Assembly: GCA_964423205.1 (NCBI GenBank)
Contig: CAYRDX010000014.1
Span: forward strand, 1-64,000
Length of the DNA: 64,000 nucleotides
Origin: UBA6168 sp964423205
GTDB lineage: Bacteria; Bacteroidota; Bacteroidia; Chitinophagales; Saprospiraceae
Direction of reading: 5' to 3'
Made by a program: the position numbers and the translations under genes. Each line of letters starts with the position of its first letter. Position 1 is the stretch's first letter. The notes below the pieces were generated by a model. It did not search any database, was not told where the DNA came from, and worked only from the letters and a program-made list of their open reading frames with translations. Shown one piece after another: positions 1-8,671 of this stretch.

Positions 1-106
1 AATTGTGACCCGACTTCATTGGTAAGAAAGTAGAATGGAAGCGCTAAGCGATTGAGGGGTATGAAGCGTTTGATTGCACACAGATTCACTTCAAATTCCA
101 AACTTC

Positions 107-124
107 CTCCGATAGCTATCGGAG
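107..124. repeat. 18-bp perfect palindrome with GATAGCTATC core
   Basis: A perfect inverted repeat CTCC-GATAGCTATC-GGAG lies just upstream of the HAD hydrolase start. The same GATAGCTATC core recurs with different flanks at 24316-24335, so it looks like a dispersed palindromic element. It could form a short hairpin in the leader. No T-run follows it, so it is not an obvious terminator. Confidence 0.7.
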
Positions 125-141
125 CCAAACTTCAGACTACC

Positions 142-753
142 ATGATTGATACTATCATATTTGACCTGGGAGGTGTGCTGATTGATTGGGACCCCCGTCA
201 TGTGTATAAAAAGATATTCAGCTCTGAAGAAGAAATGGAATACTTCTTCAGCCACATTTGTACGCATGAATGGAATATAACTCAGGATGCCGGAAGGCCA
301 TTACAGGAAGGCACTGAGTTACTGGTAAAACAACATCCGGAGTATGAAGCTGAAATCCGCGCCTTTTATGGCAGATGGGAGGAAATGCTGGGAGGCCCTG
401 TGGAAGAGTCAGTTTCCATATTGAAGAGATTGAAAGAAATAAACAGCCGCCCTCTTTATGCTTTGACGAATTGGTCGGCAGAAACATTTCCTGTAGCCTT
501 GAAACGTTACGATTTCCTGCATTGGTTTGATGGTATTGTCGTTTCCGGAGAGGAAAAAACACGCAAACCTTTTCCTGAGATTTACCAGATTCTGATTTCC
601 CGCTACGATATTACACCGGAAAACGCTCTTTTTATCGATGATAACCTGGACAATGTTGAAGCCGCAAAAAGTCATGGCATCCATGGTATTCATTTTACAA
701 CCGCTGACGCTTTGCGGAAAGACTTGCAGAAATTCGACATTTCACTAGACTAA
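142..753 (+). CDS. HAD-superfamily hydrolase (subfamily IA-like)
   Basis: This is a predicted cytoplasmic phosphatase or dehalogenase-type hydrolase of about 203 residues. The first beta strand carries IFDLGGVLID with the nucleophilic Asp8. Motif II appears as LTNWS, the motif III lysine in TRKPFPEIY, and the acidic motif IV in FIDDNLDNVEAA. A capping helical region follows motif I, as in family IA. The reading frame is open back to position 52, but the homologous part begins at the ATG at 142, directly before the first HAD strand, so that start is preferred; the upstream 30 codons cross the 107-124 palindrome and look non-coding. The substrate cannot be told from sequence. Confidence 0.85.
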   Translation: MIDTIIFDLGGVLIDWDPRHVYKKIFSSEEEMEYFFSHICTHEWNITQDAGRPLQEGTELLVKQHPEYEAEIRAFYGRWEEMLGGPVEESVSILKRLKEINSRPLYALTNWSAETFPVALKRYDFLHWFDGIVVSGEEKTRKPFPEIYQILISRYDITPENALFIDDNLDNVEAAKSHGIHGIHFTTADALRKDLQKFDISLD

Positions 754-816
754 AACTTAGGTGAATAAAATCATCCACCCATCATAGTTTTTTCAGAAAA
801 TCACCCAATGCGTTTT

Positions 817-848
817 TTTGTGTGGCGATTTAGATCTCAATACATTTG
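817..848 (+). promoter_or_regulatory. Bacteroidota-type promoter for purH
   Basis: TTTG at 817-820, a 20-bp spacer and TACATTTG at 841-848 match the Bacteroidota consensus (TTTG, 17-23 bp, TAnnTTTG). The predicted transcript would have a leader of about 85 nt before the purH ATG. Confidence 0.6.
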
Positions 849-939
849 CACACACAAATTCGGAAGTATCAGGGTAACATTTCCCATACCTTCATTATGC
901 CTCTAATCAGTTATTCTAAATCCGGTCCATCCGTTCATC

Positions 940-2466
940 ATGAAAACAAAGAAAATTCAAAGTGCCCTTATTTCAGTTTACCATAAAGATGGCCTTGACG
1001 ACATCATCCGAATGTTGTTCAAAAATGACATAAAGATTTATTCTACCGGTGGCACTCAGAGTTACATTGAAAAAATGGGGATTCCCGTAAACAGCGTGGA
1101 AGACCTGACCAGTTATCCTTCTATTTTGGATGGCAGGGTCAAAACCTTTCACCCAAAAGTGTTTGGAGGCATATTGGCCAGAAGAGAAAAAGCGCACCTC
1201 GAACAACTCGATAAATACCAGATTCCCCCCTTCGACCTGGTAATCGTTGACCTTTATCCCTTTGAAGATACGGTTGCCAGTACAGATGATGAAGCACAAA
1301 TCATTGAAAAAATAGACATCGGCGGGATATCGCTTATCAGAGCAGCAGCAAAAAACTATAAGGATGTAGTAGTGATACCCTCAAAGGATGAATACATTTT
1401 TCTGCAGAAAATTCTTCAGGAAAATCGTGGAGAAACTACCGAAGCAGAAAGAAAGGAATTGGCGCGCAGATCATTCAAGGTATCTTCAAATTACGACACA
1501 GCCATTTTCCAGTATTTTGACCACGGGTCTGAAGACCTCAGTTTCAAACACAGCATCCATAAGAACATGACTCTTCGCTATGGCGAAAACCCGCATCAAA
1601 AGGGCATTTTCTTTGGCGACCTCGACAAGCTTTTTGATAAACTGAATGGAAAAGAAATCTCTTATAACAACCTTGTTGACATAGATGCCGCCCTTCAAAT
1701 CATGGCGGAATTTCTGAAGGCAGAACCGACTTTTGCCATATTGAAACACACCAATGCCTGCGGCGTAGCCACCAGGGCTTCACTTTTGGAAGCATGGAAA
1801 GCTGCATTGTCCTGCGATCCGGTATCGGCTTTTGGTGGTGTCTTTGTGTGCAACAGGGAAGTAGATACTAAAACTGCTCAGGCAATCGATGAGTTGTTTT
1901 ACGAGGTACTGATTGCCCCGGGATTCTCTGAAGAAGCACTGGAATTTTTAAGTCGGAAAAAGAACAGGATATTGTTGAAAGCAAAGCATTTCAACCTCAG
2001 TCCGCATTTCTTTAAAAGTCTGCTGAATGGCGTAATCAGACAAGACAGCGATTTAAAGGATATTACACCGGAACAACTGACCACCTCCACCGTTCTTTCA
2101 CCAACCCTGGAGCAGATCAGTGATCTGCTTTTTGCCAGAAAATGCGTGAAACACCTGAAGTCGAATGCGATAGCACTGGCCAAAAACAATCAGCTAATAG
2201 GGATGGGTTGTGGTCAACCTTCCCGCGTAGATGCACTCCGCCAGGCTATTGGCAAGGCAAAAGCCTTTGGCTTCAACCTGGAAGGAGCGGTTATGGCTTC
2301 CGATGCCTTTTTCCCCTTCCCTGACTGTGTTGAAATAGCCAATGAAGCGGGTATAAAAGCTGTCATCCAGCCGGGAGGGTCCATTAAAGACCAGGACAGT
2401 GTCGATTATTGCAATGAACACGGTATGACTATGGTAATGACCGGCACTCGGCATTTCAGACATTGA
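940..2466 (+). CDS. purH: Bifunctional AICAR formyltransferase/IMP cyclohydrolase
   Basis: This enzyme catalyses the last two steps of de novo purine synthesis: formylation of AICAR with 10-formyl-THF, then cyclisation to IMP. The N-terminal MGS-like cyclohydrolase domain (about residues 1-190) shows STGGT near residue 35 and DGRVKTFHPKVFGG. The formyltransferase domain carries LKHTNACGVA, with the family's catalytic Lys-His pair, and the C-terminal FFPFPD and MTGTRHFRH blocks. The length of 508 residues is normal. The ATG at 940 fits the conserved beginning (KIQSALISVYHKDGL). It stands alone behind the 817-848 promoter. Confidence 0.97.
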   Translation: MKTKKIQSALISVYHKDGLDDIIRMLFKNDIKIYSTGGTQSYIEKMGIPVNSVEDLTSYPSILDGRVKTFHPKVFGGILARREKAHLEQLDKYQIPPFDLVIVDLYPFEDTVASTDDEAQIIEKIDIGGISLIRAAAKNYKDVVVIPSKDEYIFLQKILQENRGETTEAERKELARRSFKVSSNYDTAIFQYFDHGSEDLSFKHSIHKNMTLRYGENPHQKGIFFGDLDKLFDKLNGKEISYNNLVDIDAALQIMAEFLKAEPTFAILKHTNACGVATRASLLEAWKAALSCDPVSAFGGVFVCNREVDTKTAQAIDELFYEVLIAPGFSEEALEFLSRKKNRILLKAKHFNLSPHFFKSLLNGVIRQDSDLKDITPEQLTTSTVLSPTLEQISDLLFARKCVKHLKSNAIALAKNNQLIGMGCGQPSRVDALRQAIGKAKAFGFNLEGAVMASDAFFPFPDCVEIANEAGIKAVIQPGGSIKDQDSVDYCNEHGMTMVMTGTRHFRH

Positions 2467-2524
2467 TAATTGACACTTTACAGTGTAAAAAACAACTCGA
2501 TAATAAATACCAAAATCATTACCT

Positions 2525-2728
2525 ATGCAGGCCATAGAATTTACAACCCAGATTAAAGCCGGGCAAACAATTAAAATTCCTGAGTGCTTTCATTCCTTGC
2601 TGAAAAATCAAAAGCAGGTGCGCGTAATTGTGTTATTTGACGAAGATCCGGAGCCAGATCCCGAAATGTTATTATTGAAGCAATATCTGGAGGAACCGAT
2701 TGAGGAATCCTCTTATGAAGAAAAATGA
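2525..2728 (+). CDS. Small hypothetical protein, antitoxin-like
   Basis: A 67-residue acidic protein. The N-terminal half (FTTQIKAGQTIKIPECF) follows the pattern of small AbrB-like or DUF-type antitoxins (an I-x-x-G-x-I-x-I-P strand), and the C-terminus is Glu-rich (EEPIEESSYEEK). A toxin would be expected downstream with an overlapping ATGA, and an ATG does overlap its stop at 2725, but that frame closes after 22 codons (2791-2793). If this was a toxin-antitoxin pair, the toxin has been lost or replaced by gatB. Function is inferred from pattern only. Confidence 0.5.
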   Translation: MQAIEFTTQIKAGQTIKIPECFHSLLKNQKQVRVIVLFDEDPEPDPEMLLLKQYLEEPIEESSYEEK

Positions 2729-2782
2729 TGGATTTGCATACTGGATCATTTTTCAACTCATTTTACCTACATAAAAACCTCT

Positions 2783-4102
2783 TTGAAGAATAGAGAAACA
2801 TACGAGACGGTCATTGGATTGGAAATACACCTGCAACTTGCCACCAACAGTAAGGCATTTTGCGGTGACAGTACGCAGTTTGGGGCAGAACCAAACTCGC
2901 AGGTAAGCCCTGTTTCATTGGGGCATCCGGGCACNNNNNNNNNNNNNNNNNNNNNNNNNNNNNNNNNNNNNNNNNNNNNNNNNNNNNNNNNNNNNNNNNN
3001 NNNNNNNNNNNNNNNNNNNNNNNNNNNNNNNNNNGAGGATGCAGGAAAATCCATACATGACCTCGACCCCGACTTCACTTATATTGACCTAAACCGTGCC
3101 GGTGTACCTCTACTCGAAATCGTCACCGAACCCGACTTGCGCTCTGCTGAAGAAGTGGATGCCTTTATGACGGCCATGAGGCAGTTAGCTCGATACCTCA
3201 ATATTTCAGATGGCAATATGCAGGAGGGCTCCATGCGCTGTGATATCAATGTGTCGGTGAGAAGGCAGGGGGATTTGAATCTTGGGGAGAGATGTGAAAT
3301 CAAAAACGTCAACTCCATGCGTTTTGCCAGGCAGGCTATTGAATTCGAATCAAAAAGACAAGTAGAATTGATTGAGAAAGGCAAAAAAGTGGTACGGGAA
3401 ACCCTCCATTTCAACCCTGCAACAGGAGTTACCACACCTATGAGGGACAAAGAAAGTGCGCATGATTACCGGTATTTTCCGGATCCCGACCTGCCGCCGG
3501 TCAAGTTAAACGAAGAATATATAGAGAAGATCAAAGCAACCCTCCCTGAATTGCCATGGCATTTGTTCAACAGCCTTGTGGAAGATTATGGCTTGAGTGA
3601 TTATGAAGCTGAACTGCTGACAGCAGACAAGGAAACAGCATTGTTTTTTCTGCAAATGACTGAAGAGACCGGGAGTTATAAATCTGCTGCCAATCTGCTC
3701 ATTAACAGAGTTTTGCCCTACTTGTCGGAAAAAGGACTTGGTTTGAGTGAATTTCCTCTTTCTACGAAAAGGCTTGCCGAGTTTATACAGTTGATAGATG
3801 AGGGTAAACTCAGCACTTCCAGCGCCTACCAAAGGCTATTCCCCGAAATGGTTCTTCATCCGGAACAGAATGCTTCCACTCTGGCTGAATCACTTAACTT
3901 GATTCAATCTTCTGATTCTGGATTTATCGAAAAAATAGTGGAGGAGGTATTGGAAAAAAATCCGGCCAAAGTGGAAGAGTACCGCAGTGGCCGGAAAGGT
4001 CTGTTAGGTTTTTTCATGGGTGAAATAATGAAAGCATCCAAAGGAATAGCCGAACCAAAATCGACTACTGATATCCTTCGGAAAAAACTGGACGGCAACT
4101 AA
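2783..4102 (+). CDS. gatB: Aspartyl/glutamyl-tRNA amidotransferase subunit B (interrupted by assembly gap)
   Basis: GatB is the kinase/amidotransferase subunit of GatCAB, which converts Glu-tRNA(Gln) or Asp-tRNA(Asn) to the amidated forms. The N-terminal ETVIGLEIHLQL and the post-gap EDAGKS, FTYIDLNRAGVPLLEIVTEPD and DYRYFPDPDLPP blocks are diagnostic, and the C-terminal YqeY-like tail domain is present. The first codon is TTG at 2783; no in-frame ATG lies upstream, and the family's conserved start follows directly. Positions 2935-3034 are N. The missing stretch, from the GHPG block to the EDAGKS block, is normally about 75-80 residues, so the true gap is longer than the 100 Ns shown. Confidence 0.95.
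   Translation: MKNRETYETVIGLEIHLQLATNSKAFCGDSTQFGAEPNSQVSPVSLGHPGXXXXXXXXXXXXXXXXXXXXXXXXXXXXXXXXXXEDAGKSIHDLDPDFTYIDLNRAGVPLLEIVTEPDLRSAEEVDAFMTAMRQLARYLNISDGNMQEGSMRCDINVSVRRQGDLNLGERCEIKNVNSMRFARQAIEFESKRQVELIEKGKKVVRETLHFNPATGVTTPMRDKESAHDYRYFPDPDLPPVKLNEEYIEKIKATLPELPWHLFNSLVEDYGLSDYEAELLTADKETALFFLQMTEETGSYKSAANLLINRVLPYLSEKGLGLSEFPLSTKRLAEFIQLIDEGKLSTSSAYQRLFPEMVLHPEQNASTLAESLNLIQSSDSGFIEKIVEEVLEKNPAKVEEYRSGRKGLLGFFMGEIMKASKGIAEPKSTTDILRKKLDGN
2935..3034. other. Assembly gap (100 N) inside gatB
   Basis: The run of 100 N is a placeholder. The sequences on its two sides do not overlap, unlike at the other two gaps. By comparison with the usual GatB length, about 230-240 bp are probably missing. 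Confidence 0.9.
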
Positions 4103-4117
4103 GCTGGGCTAACCTTA

Positions 4118-4277
4118 GAGCTTGTTTGGAATTTGGTCACTTGGCTCAAAACGACCCTTTTTCGCCACTTTTTCAGCTTTTTTCAGTCAAGTAGTCCCGC
4201 TATTCTCCTTCAAAAAGCCAAAAAATTGACGAAAAATTTCTCGTTTTTAACTCAAGCACTAAATCCCAAACAAGCTC
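4118..4277. mobile_element. MITE copy 1 (160 bp)
   Basis: This is one of three near-identical 160-bp elements in the window (also 24141-24300 and 43180-43339). Its terminal inverted repeats begin GAGCTTGTTTGG and end CCAAACAAGCTC, with similarity continuing for about 20 bp. It is flanked by TTA on both sides (4115-4117 and 4278-4280), consistent with a 3-bp target duplication. It encodes no transposase. It sits between the convergent gatB and prohibitin-like genes, and the right-hand TTA forms the TAA stop codon of the prohibitin-like gene on the minus strand. Confidence 0.85.
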
Positions 4278-5120
4278 TTAATTATTGCCACCTAAAATCA
4301 GTGGCAAACCATCTTGTCCGCTTCCAACCACGATAACTTTGGAGTTGGGTGAATTGGCCAGTTGGAGTGTTGCCTCTATGCCTTTGTCTTTGAGAATTTT
4401 ATCCGTAAGACTGGCATTCAAAATCTGGTTTGCTTTGGATTTTGCTTCAGCTTCAATGATTTTGCGTTCTGCTTCTTTTCTCTCCTGCTGCAGAATGTAT
4501 TCATATTTCAAGGCCAGCTGTTCCGCCTGAATTTTTTCCTCAATGGCGTCTTTTACCCTGTCGGGCAATGCAATGCCGCGAATGAGAGTAGCCCTTGGCG
4601 TGATAAAATTCTTCCCCAGATTTTCTTCAATGTCTTCGGCAATAAGGGATTGAACTTCTTCCCGTTTAGTTGAATAAAGCTCTTCAGGTTGAAAGCGGCC
4701 AATCACCTTCCGCACTGCTGAACGAATTTCAGGGCGTACCAATGAGTTGATGTAATCCTTGCCAAAGTCCTCGTGCAGTTCACCGATTTTGTCATAAGTT
4801 GGGTGTACCCTGATGGTAACGTCCACATTGATGTTCAAGCCGTTGCTGGACAATACCTGCATCTCCTCCTCAAGTTGCTTTTCCCGTACATCATAGACAT
4901 ACATGGTATTCCATGGGGCAACGATGTGAAAACCAGGCTGATAGATGTTCACTTTGTCGAGGCCACCCACAAATGGCCGGAATAACACTCCCCTCTCACC
5001 GGCATTGATGGTGAGAAAAGCAGAACTGCTCAGTATTAGAATTAAAATCAAGCCTAAAAAAACAAATCCTATGGTGGAAAGTAGTTTTCGGCTTGGTCCA
5101 AAAGAAGGTCTGTTTTCCAT
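4278..5120 (-). CDS. Prohibitin/SPFH (Band 7) family membrane protein
   Basis: A 280-residue protein with one N-terminal transmembrane helix (about residues 14-36, rich in Leu, Ile and Phe), followed by an SPFH domain starting INAGERGVLFRPFVGG. A long charged helix follows (about residues 195-250, rich in Glu, Lys and Ala), which in prohibitins forms the coiled coil. Prohibitin-like proteins build ring complexes on the membrane and modulate AAA proteases. The ATG at 5120 precedes the helix directly. The stop codon overlaps the flank of the adjacent MITE. No FtsH gene is visible nearby. Confidence 0.9.
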   Translation of the reverse strand: MENRPSFGPSRKLLSTIGFVFLGLILILILSSSAFLTINAGERGVLFRPFVGGLDKVNIYQPGFHIVAPWNTMYVYDVREKQLEEEMQVLSSNGLNINVDVTIRVHPTYDKIGELHEDFGKDYINSLVRPEIRSAVRKVIGRFQPEELYSTKREEVQSLIAEDIEENLGKNFITPRATLIRGIALPDRVKDAIEEKIQAEQLALKYEYILQQERKEAERKIIEAEAKSKANQILNASLTDKILKDKGIEATLQLANSPNSKVIVVGSGQDGLPLILGGNN

Positions 5121-5250
5121 AATTTATTTATTAAGTGATCAGGATTTTCGATTCAGGTAAAAGTAATTCTTTGGTGCCACAATGGATAAACAGAATGGAC
5201 AAATACCCGTTATTTGCAGACTTCCATTTTTTGACCGAACGAAGAAGTAA

Positions 5251-6282
5251 ATGAAAAATGCCCTTTTCGCCATCCTTCTGCTTTGCTCTATACCTGCATT
5301 TTCACAAAGTGAATTGCGCACAGATAGCTCCCTTGCCATAGAAAATCCCCAATCAAGGCTGCCACTGTTTTCCCTTGAGCCGGCTACTGATTTGCACAAA
5401 GGCCGACTTTGGTTAAGTGCCGGAACTGGGGCAGTCATTTACACAGGCCTGGCCGCCTTACTTTGGAACGCCTGGTACAAAGATTATCCACTGGGTTCAT
5501 TCCATACATTCAATGACTGGGGTGAATGGCTGCACATGGATAAATCGGGGCACCTCTTTTCAGCTTACACGGCAAGCACATATTCATTTCAGGGAGCCCG
5601 ATGGACCGGAATGAAAAGTCGTAAAGCCATGTGGACGAGCATTGCCATTGGATCGGGCATTCAGGCAACCATTGAAGTGATGGATGGATTTTCGGAGGAG
5701 TGGGGGTTTTCGCTCGGCGACATAGCTTTTAATACAATGGGAGTAAGCCTGTTTGCAGCGCAGGAAATGTTATGGCAGGAACAAAGGATTTTGATGAAAG
5801 CTTCAGGAATCAGGCCCGATTACTCAAAGCAAGCATTACTCTCTTCCAATTCCAGCCAATCAACAACACTCAACCAACGGGCAGCCGATCTTTATGGCAC
5901 CACCCCATTTCACGTTATTCTAAAAGATTACAACGCACTTACCGTTTGGGCTTCCTTTAACATACGCTCCTTTGTAAATAAAGACAAAGCATCCTGGCTT
6001 CCCGAATGGCTAAATTTAGCTGTTGGTTATGGCGCTGAGAATCTCTATGGTGGATTTGGCAATGAGTGGACGGAAAATGGAGCAACCTATCAATTGGACT
6101 CTAAGCAATATCCCCGATACTGGCAATTCTTCTTATCTCCCGACATTGACTTCAGAAGAATACCTACTAAACACAGATGGGTAAGATTTTCACTGGGATT
6201 ATTGAATTGGATGAAATTCCCGGCTCCCGCTCTCGAACTAACCAGCCAAGGCAGCATACGTCTCAGAAGTTTTTATTGGTAA
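5251..6282 (+). CDS. DUF2279 (YfiM-like) exported protein
   Basis: A 343-residue protein with a Sec signal peptide (residues 1-19, ending AFSQ). The DUF2279 core is recognisable: MDKSGHLFSAYTAS, then a helix, then EVMDGFSEEWGFSLGDIAFN, with family-conserved His, Asp, Gly and Trp residues. Several hydrophobic helices suggest an envelope-membrane location. The C-terminal half (from about residue 200) carries YGAENLYGG and aromatic-rich strands. The function of the family is unknown. Confidence 0.85.
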   Translation: MKNALFAILLLCSIPAFSQSELRTDSSLAIENPQSRLPLFSLEPATDLHKGRLWLSAGTGAVIYTGLAALLWNAWYKDYPLGSFHTFNDWGEWLHMDKSGHLFSAYTASTYSFQGARWTGMKSRKAMWTSIAIGSGIQATIEVMDGFSEEWGFSLGDIAFNTMGVSLFAAQEMLWQEQRILMKASGIRPDYSKQALLSSNSSQSTTLNQRAADLYGTTPFHVILKDYNALTVWASFNIRSFVNKDKASWLPEWLNLAVGYGAENLYGGFGNEWTENGATYQLDSKQYPRYWQFFLSPDIDFRRIPTKHRWVRFSLGLLNWMKFPAPALELTSQGSIRLRSFYW

Positions 6283-6411
6283 CCATAGCTCAGTAAATGC
6301 TTGTGTTTTACTATTCTGGAATATTATTTGGCATTTGTCATATTGATGAGTGTTCAAAATCACGTTTCCAACACAAGGTAAAATTTTCTAAATTGCCAAT
6401 CCATTGTTGAA

Positions 6412-6445
6412 GGAATTGATTTTTTCAGAATCAATTCCAATTTTT
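6412..6445 (+). terminator. Hairpin with T-run, probable terminator
   Basis: A perfect 10-bp stem (GGAATTGATT at 6412-6421 with AATCAATTCC at 6429-6438, 7-nt loop) is followed by AATTTTT. It lies 130 bp beyond the DUF2279 stop and 40 bp before the DksA-like start, so it may separate the two units or act in the leader of the second. Confidence 0.55.
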
Positions 6446-6485
6446 GCATTTATTTTGCGCCACTTTTCAACCAAATATTTAATCC

Positions 6486-7175
6486 ATGACTGAGCAAAAT
6501 GTAAATACCACCGTACGCTACTCCGATGCCGACCTGGCAGAGTTCAAACTCCTGGTGGATAAGAAGGTAGAAAAAGCAAAGGAAGAACTGAATTATTTAC
6601 AGGAACAGATTATTGAGATTACTGAAAACAGTGGTGACGACCATGGGGGTGATTGGATGGATGACAGCAGCATCAACAATGATATTGAGTTCCTGAACAA
6701 CATGGCCATTCGTCAACGGAAATACATTCAGGATCTCGAAAATGCATTGGTCAGGATTAAGAACAAGACCTACGGTATATGCAGTGTTACTGGTCAGTTG
6801 ATAGATAAGCGCAGATTGATGGCGGTCCCGACAGCTACTAAAAGCGTGGAAGCAAAGAACGCTGAGGCTCAAAAAGCGGATAAATCGGCTGATAAAAAGG
6901 CAGAATCCAACCAGGAATTACTGGAAAAACTGGAAAAAGTGGATGTTCCCACTTCGCCAAAGATCATCACTAAAGTCATTCGAAAACCAAAAGCACTTCC
7001 TGCTAAACCAGTGAACGTGGAAGATGATGATGACGATATCTTTGAGGACCTCGATAAGAATTATCCATTTGAAGGTGAGGAGGATGATTCCAGTGATGAT
7101 GATATGGATATGGATAAGGACACTGGAGGAGAGAAAAACGAGGAATACGATGACGAAACGGAATACGATTTCTGA
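6486..7175 (+). CDS. TraR/DksA-like protein with acidic tail
   Basis: A 229-residue protein. Residues 1-125 follow the DksA/TraR layout: a helical hairpin, then the finger region KTYGICSVTGQLIDKRRLMAVPTATKSVEAK broken across residues 94-124. Only Cys99 of the usual four zinc ligands is left. Residues 125-160 are Lys/Ala-rich and 175-229 are extremely acidic (runs of Asp and Glu). DksA proteins bind the RNA polymerase secondary channel through the hairpin; whether this variant does is inference. The ATG at 6486 begins the helical region. Confidence 0.85.
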   Translation: MTEQNVNTTVRYSDADLAEFKLLVDKKVEKAKEELNYLQEQIIEITENSGDDHGGDWMDDSSINNDIEFLNNMAIRQRKYIQDLENALVRIKNKTYGICSVTGQLIDKRRLMAVPTATKSVEAKNAEAQKADKSADKKAESNQELLEKLEKVDVPTSPKIITKVIRKPKALPAKPVNVEDDDDDIFEDLDKNYPFEGEEDDSSDDDMDMDKDTGGEKNEEYDDETEYDF

Positions 7176-7319
7176 TAAAGTGCGCCTCCCAAAGGCGCTT
7201 CCCGGCAATAAACACATAACTAACGCAATACATTGACTGCACTGTCTGTCACTAGTCATCATTAAAAGTGACCCAACAACTTCTATTGAAGAAGCAGTTA
7301 ATGCTAAGAGCCACCCACT

Positions 7320-7377
7320 GAGTGCCGGGCAAGAACATCATAAACTTTATTCCTTCCTTTGCTTGGCACTCTTTTTT
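7320..7377 (+). terminator. Probable terminator downstream of the DksA-like gene
   Basis: GAGTGCC at 7320-7326 pairs with GGCACTC at 7365-7371, with a secondary CAAG/CTTG match just inside and a T-run at 7372-7377. The long loop makes it imperfect, but it lies where transcription from the + strand DksA-like gene should end before the convergent reductase gene. Confidence 0.5.
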
Positions 7378-7398
7378 CTTCTATAAGAAACAGACACC

Positions 7399-8649
7399 TC
7401 AGCCATTCCCGAACAGAGATTTCACCCAGAATACAGGATTTAGGACCTTTTTGCGCAATTGCAGGTCAGAATACATGTCAGATATCAGATAAATAAGGGA
7501 AGGTTTTTTTGCGACCCATCCGGAAATGACATTCACTATCCATGGTCTTGCCATCATTTTTTGGAGCCGGTAACTGGTGCGCATCTCTGCCCCAAGCACC
7601 CTGTCCACTCTGGCATCATAAGCTTTCATGAACTCCGCGCTGAAGTCTCCGGTTTCCAGACAATTAACTGCCTGCTCTGCCGCCATGAAACCACTGTATA
7701 TGGAATTGCCTATGCCTTCACCGCTAAGTGGGTCTATCAGATGAGCGGCATCTCCGACAAGCATGAAATGTTCTCCTGAAATTTTTCTCCTTTTCGATCC
7801 AAGAGGGAGGCCGTAACCGGTAATCTTATCTATTATTTCAGCATTAGCGAAACGCTCTTTGATACCTGGTTCCTCCCGAATGATGGTTTCCATCATCTTT
7901 TTAAGGTTGTGTCGCCCCTTGCTGATAAAATCAGTTCTCATTCCCAAGCCAACATTTACCAAACCGTTTGGCAGGGGAAAAATCCAGAAATAACCGGGAA
8001 TGATACTATTTAAGAAATGCAGTTCTATGAAACCGTCAGCGTGCATTCCACTCACATTTTTGAAATACGCCCGTACTGCACCGGCATGGTGTTTTTCATC
8101 CTTTTCCAGGCCAGCATGATGTCGGGAAAAATTGGATTGTGCCCCGTTGGCGAGAATCAGCAGTTTGGATTCCACCTCCAATGTCAGCCCCTTGTCGCTA
8201 ATCCTGTATCCTCCAGGTATCTTATCGTAATTGGAAATCTCAACACCTTCAATCAATTTGATATTTTCCCTTTTCCGGCATTCCTCTACCAAAAAATTAT
8301 CGAAATCCTTACGCCGGGAGGCAAAACCCACTTTGGCATCAGTTTCTTTGTTATAACCAGGTTTAAATGGCACCTCTATAACCTGAGCATTGGGAGAGAC
8401 AAAACGGATCCCCCAGATATCCGTTTGCAGGTTCTTGTCGTTTTCAAAACGTTGCATGATGACCGGATCAATGCGCTTCAAAATAGTTGCAGCTTTGCCG
8501 CTAATGGCATCTCCACATACCTTGTCCCGCGGAAACACTGACTTGTCAATCAACAGGCAGCGAACTCCCTTATGGCTTAGTTTAAGGGCAGTAGCAGCCC
8601 CTCCGGGGCCTGCACCCACAATGCATATATCCGATTTGTTTTTCTGCAA
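7399..8649 (-). CDS. Geranylgeranyl-reductase-family FAD oxidoreductase
   Basis: A 416-residue flavoprotein. The N-terminal dinucleotide fold IVGAGPGGAATALKL (residues 10-24) binds FAD, and FMLVGDAAHLIDPLSGEGI near residue 290 is the second FAD contact typical of the PHBH/GGR class. Such enzymes reduce isoprenoid double bonds or hydroxylate aromatics; the substrate is unknown. The frame has no ATG: it opens after a stop at 8677-8679, and the first good start is the TTG at 8649, 22 bp after the osmC stop. The two genes are probably co-transcribed from the osmC promoter. Confidence 0.85.
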   Translation of the reverse strand: MQKNKSDICIVGAGPGGAATALKLSHKGVRCLLIDKSVFPRDKVCGDAISGKAATILKRIDPVIMQRFENDKNLQTDIWGIRFVSPNAQVIEVPFKPGYNKETDAKVGFASRRKDFDNFLVEECRKRENIKLIEGVEISNYDKIPGGYRISDKGLTLEVESKLLILANGAQSNFSRHHAGLEKDEKHHAGAVRAYFKNVSGMHADGFIELHFLNSIIPGYFWIFPLPNGLVNVGLGMRTDFISKGRHNLKKMMETIIREEPGIKERFANAEIIDKITGYGLPLGSKRRKISGEHFMLVGDAAHLIDPLSGEGIGNSIYSGFMAAEQAVNCLETGDFSAEFMKAYDARVDRVLGAEMRTSYRLQKMMARPWIVNVISGWVAKKPSLIYLISDMYSDLQLRKKVLNPVFWVKSLFGNG

Positions 8650-8671
8650 ATCAGTAAGAGGTAATGAAGGT

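Noticed and set aside
52..141. Upstream extension of the HAD hydrolase
   Set aside because: The added 30 residues translate a palindrome and show no HAD similarity; the family start is at 142.
4133..4336. Open frame of about 67 codons inside MITE copy 1, repeated in copies 2 and 3
   Set aside because: It is conserved only because the whole element is repeated, crosses the terminal repeat into unrelated flanks, has a different end in each copy, and lacks any protein pattern.
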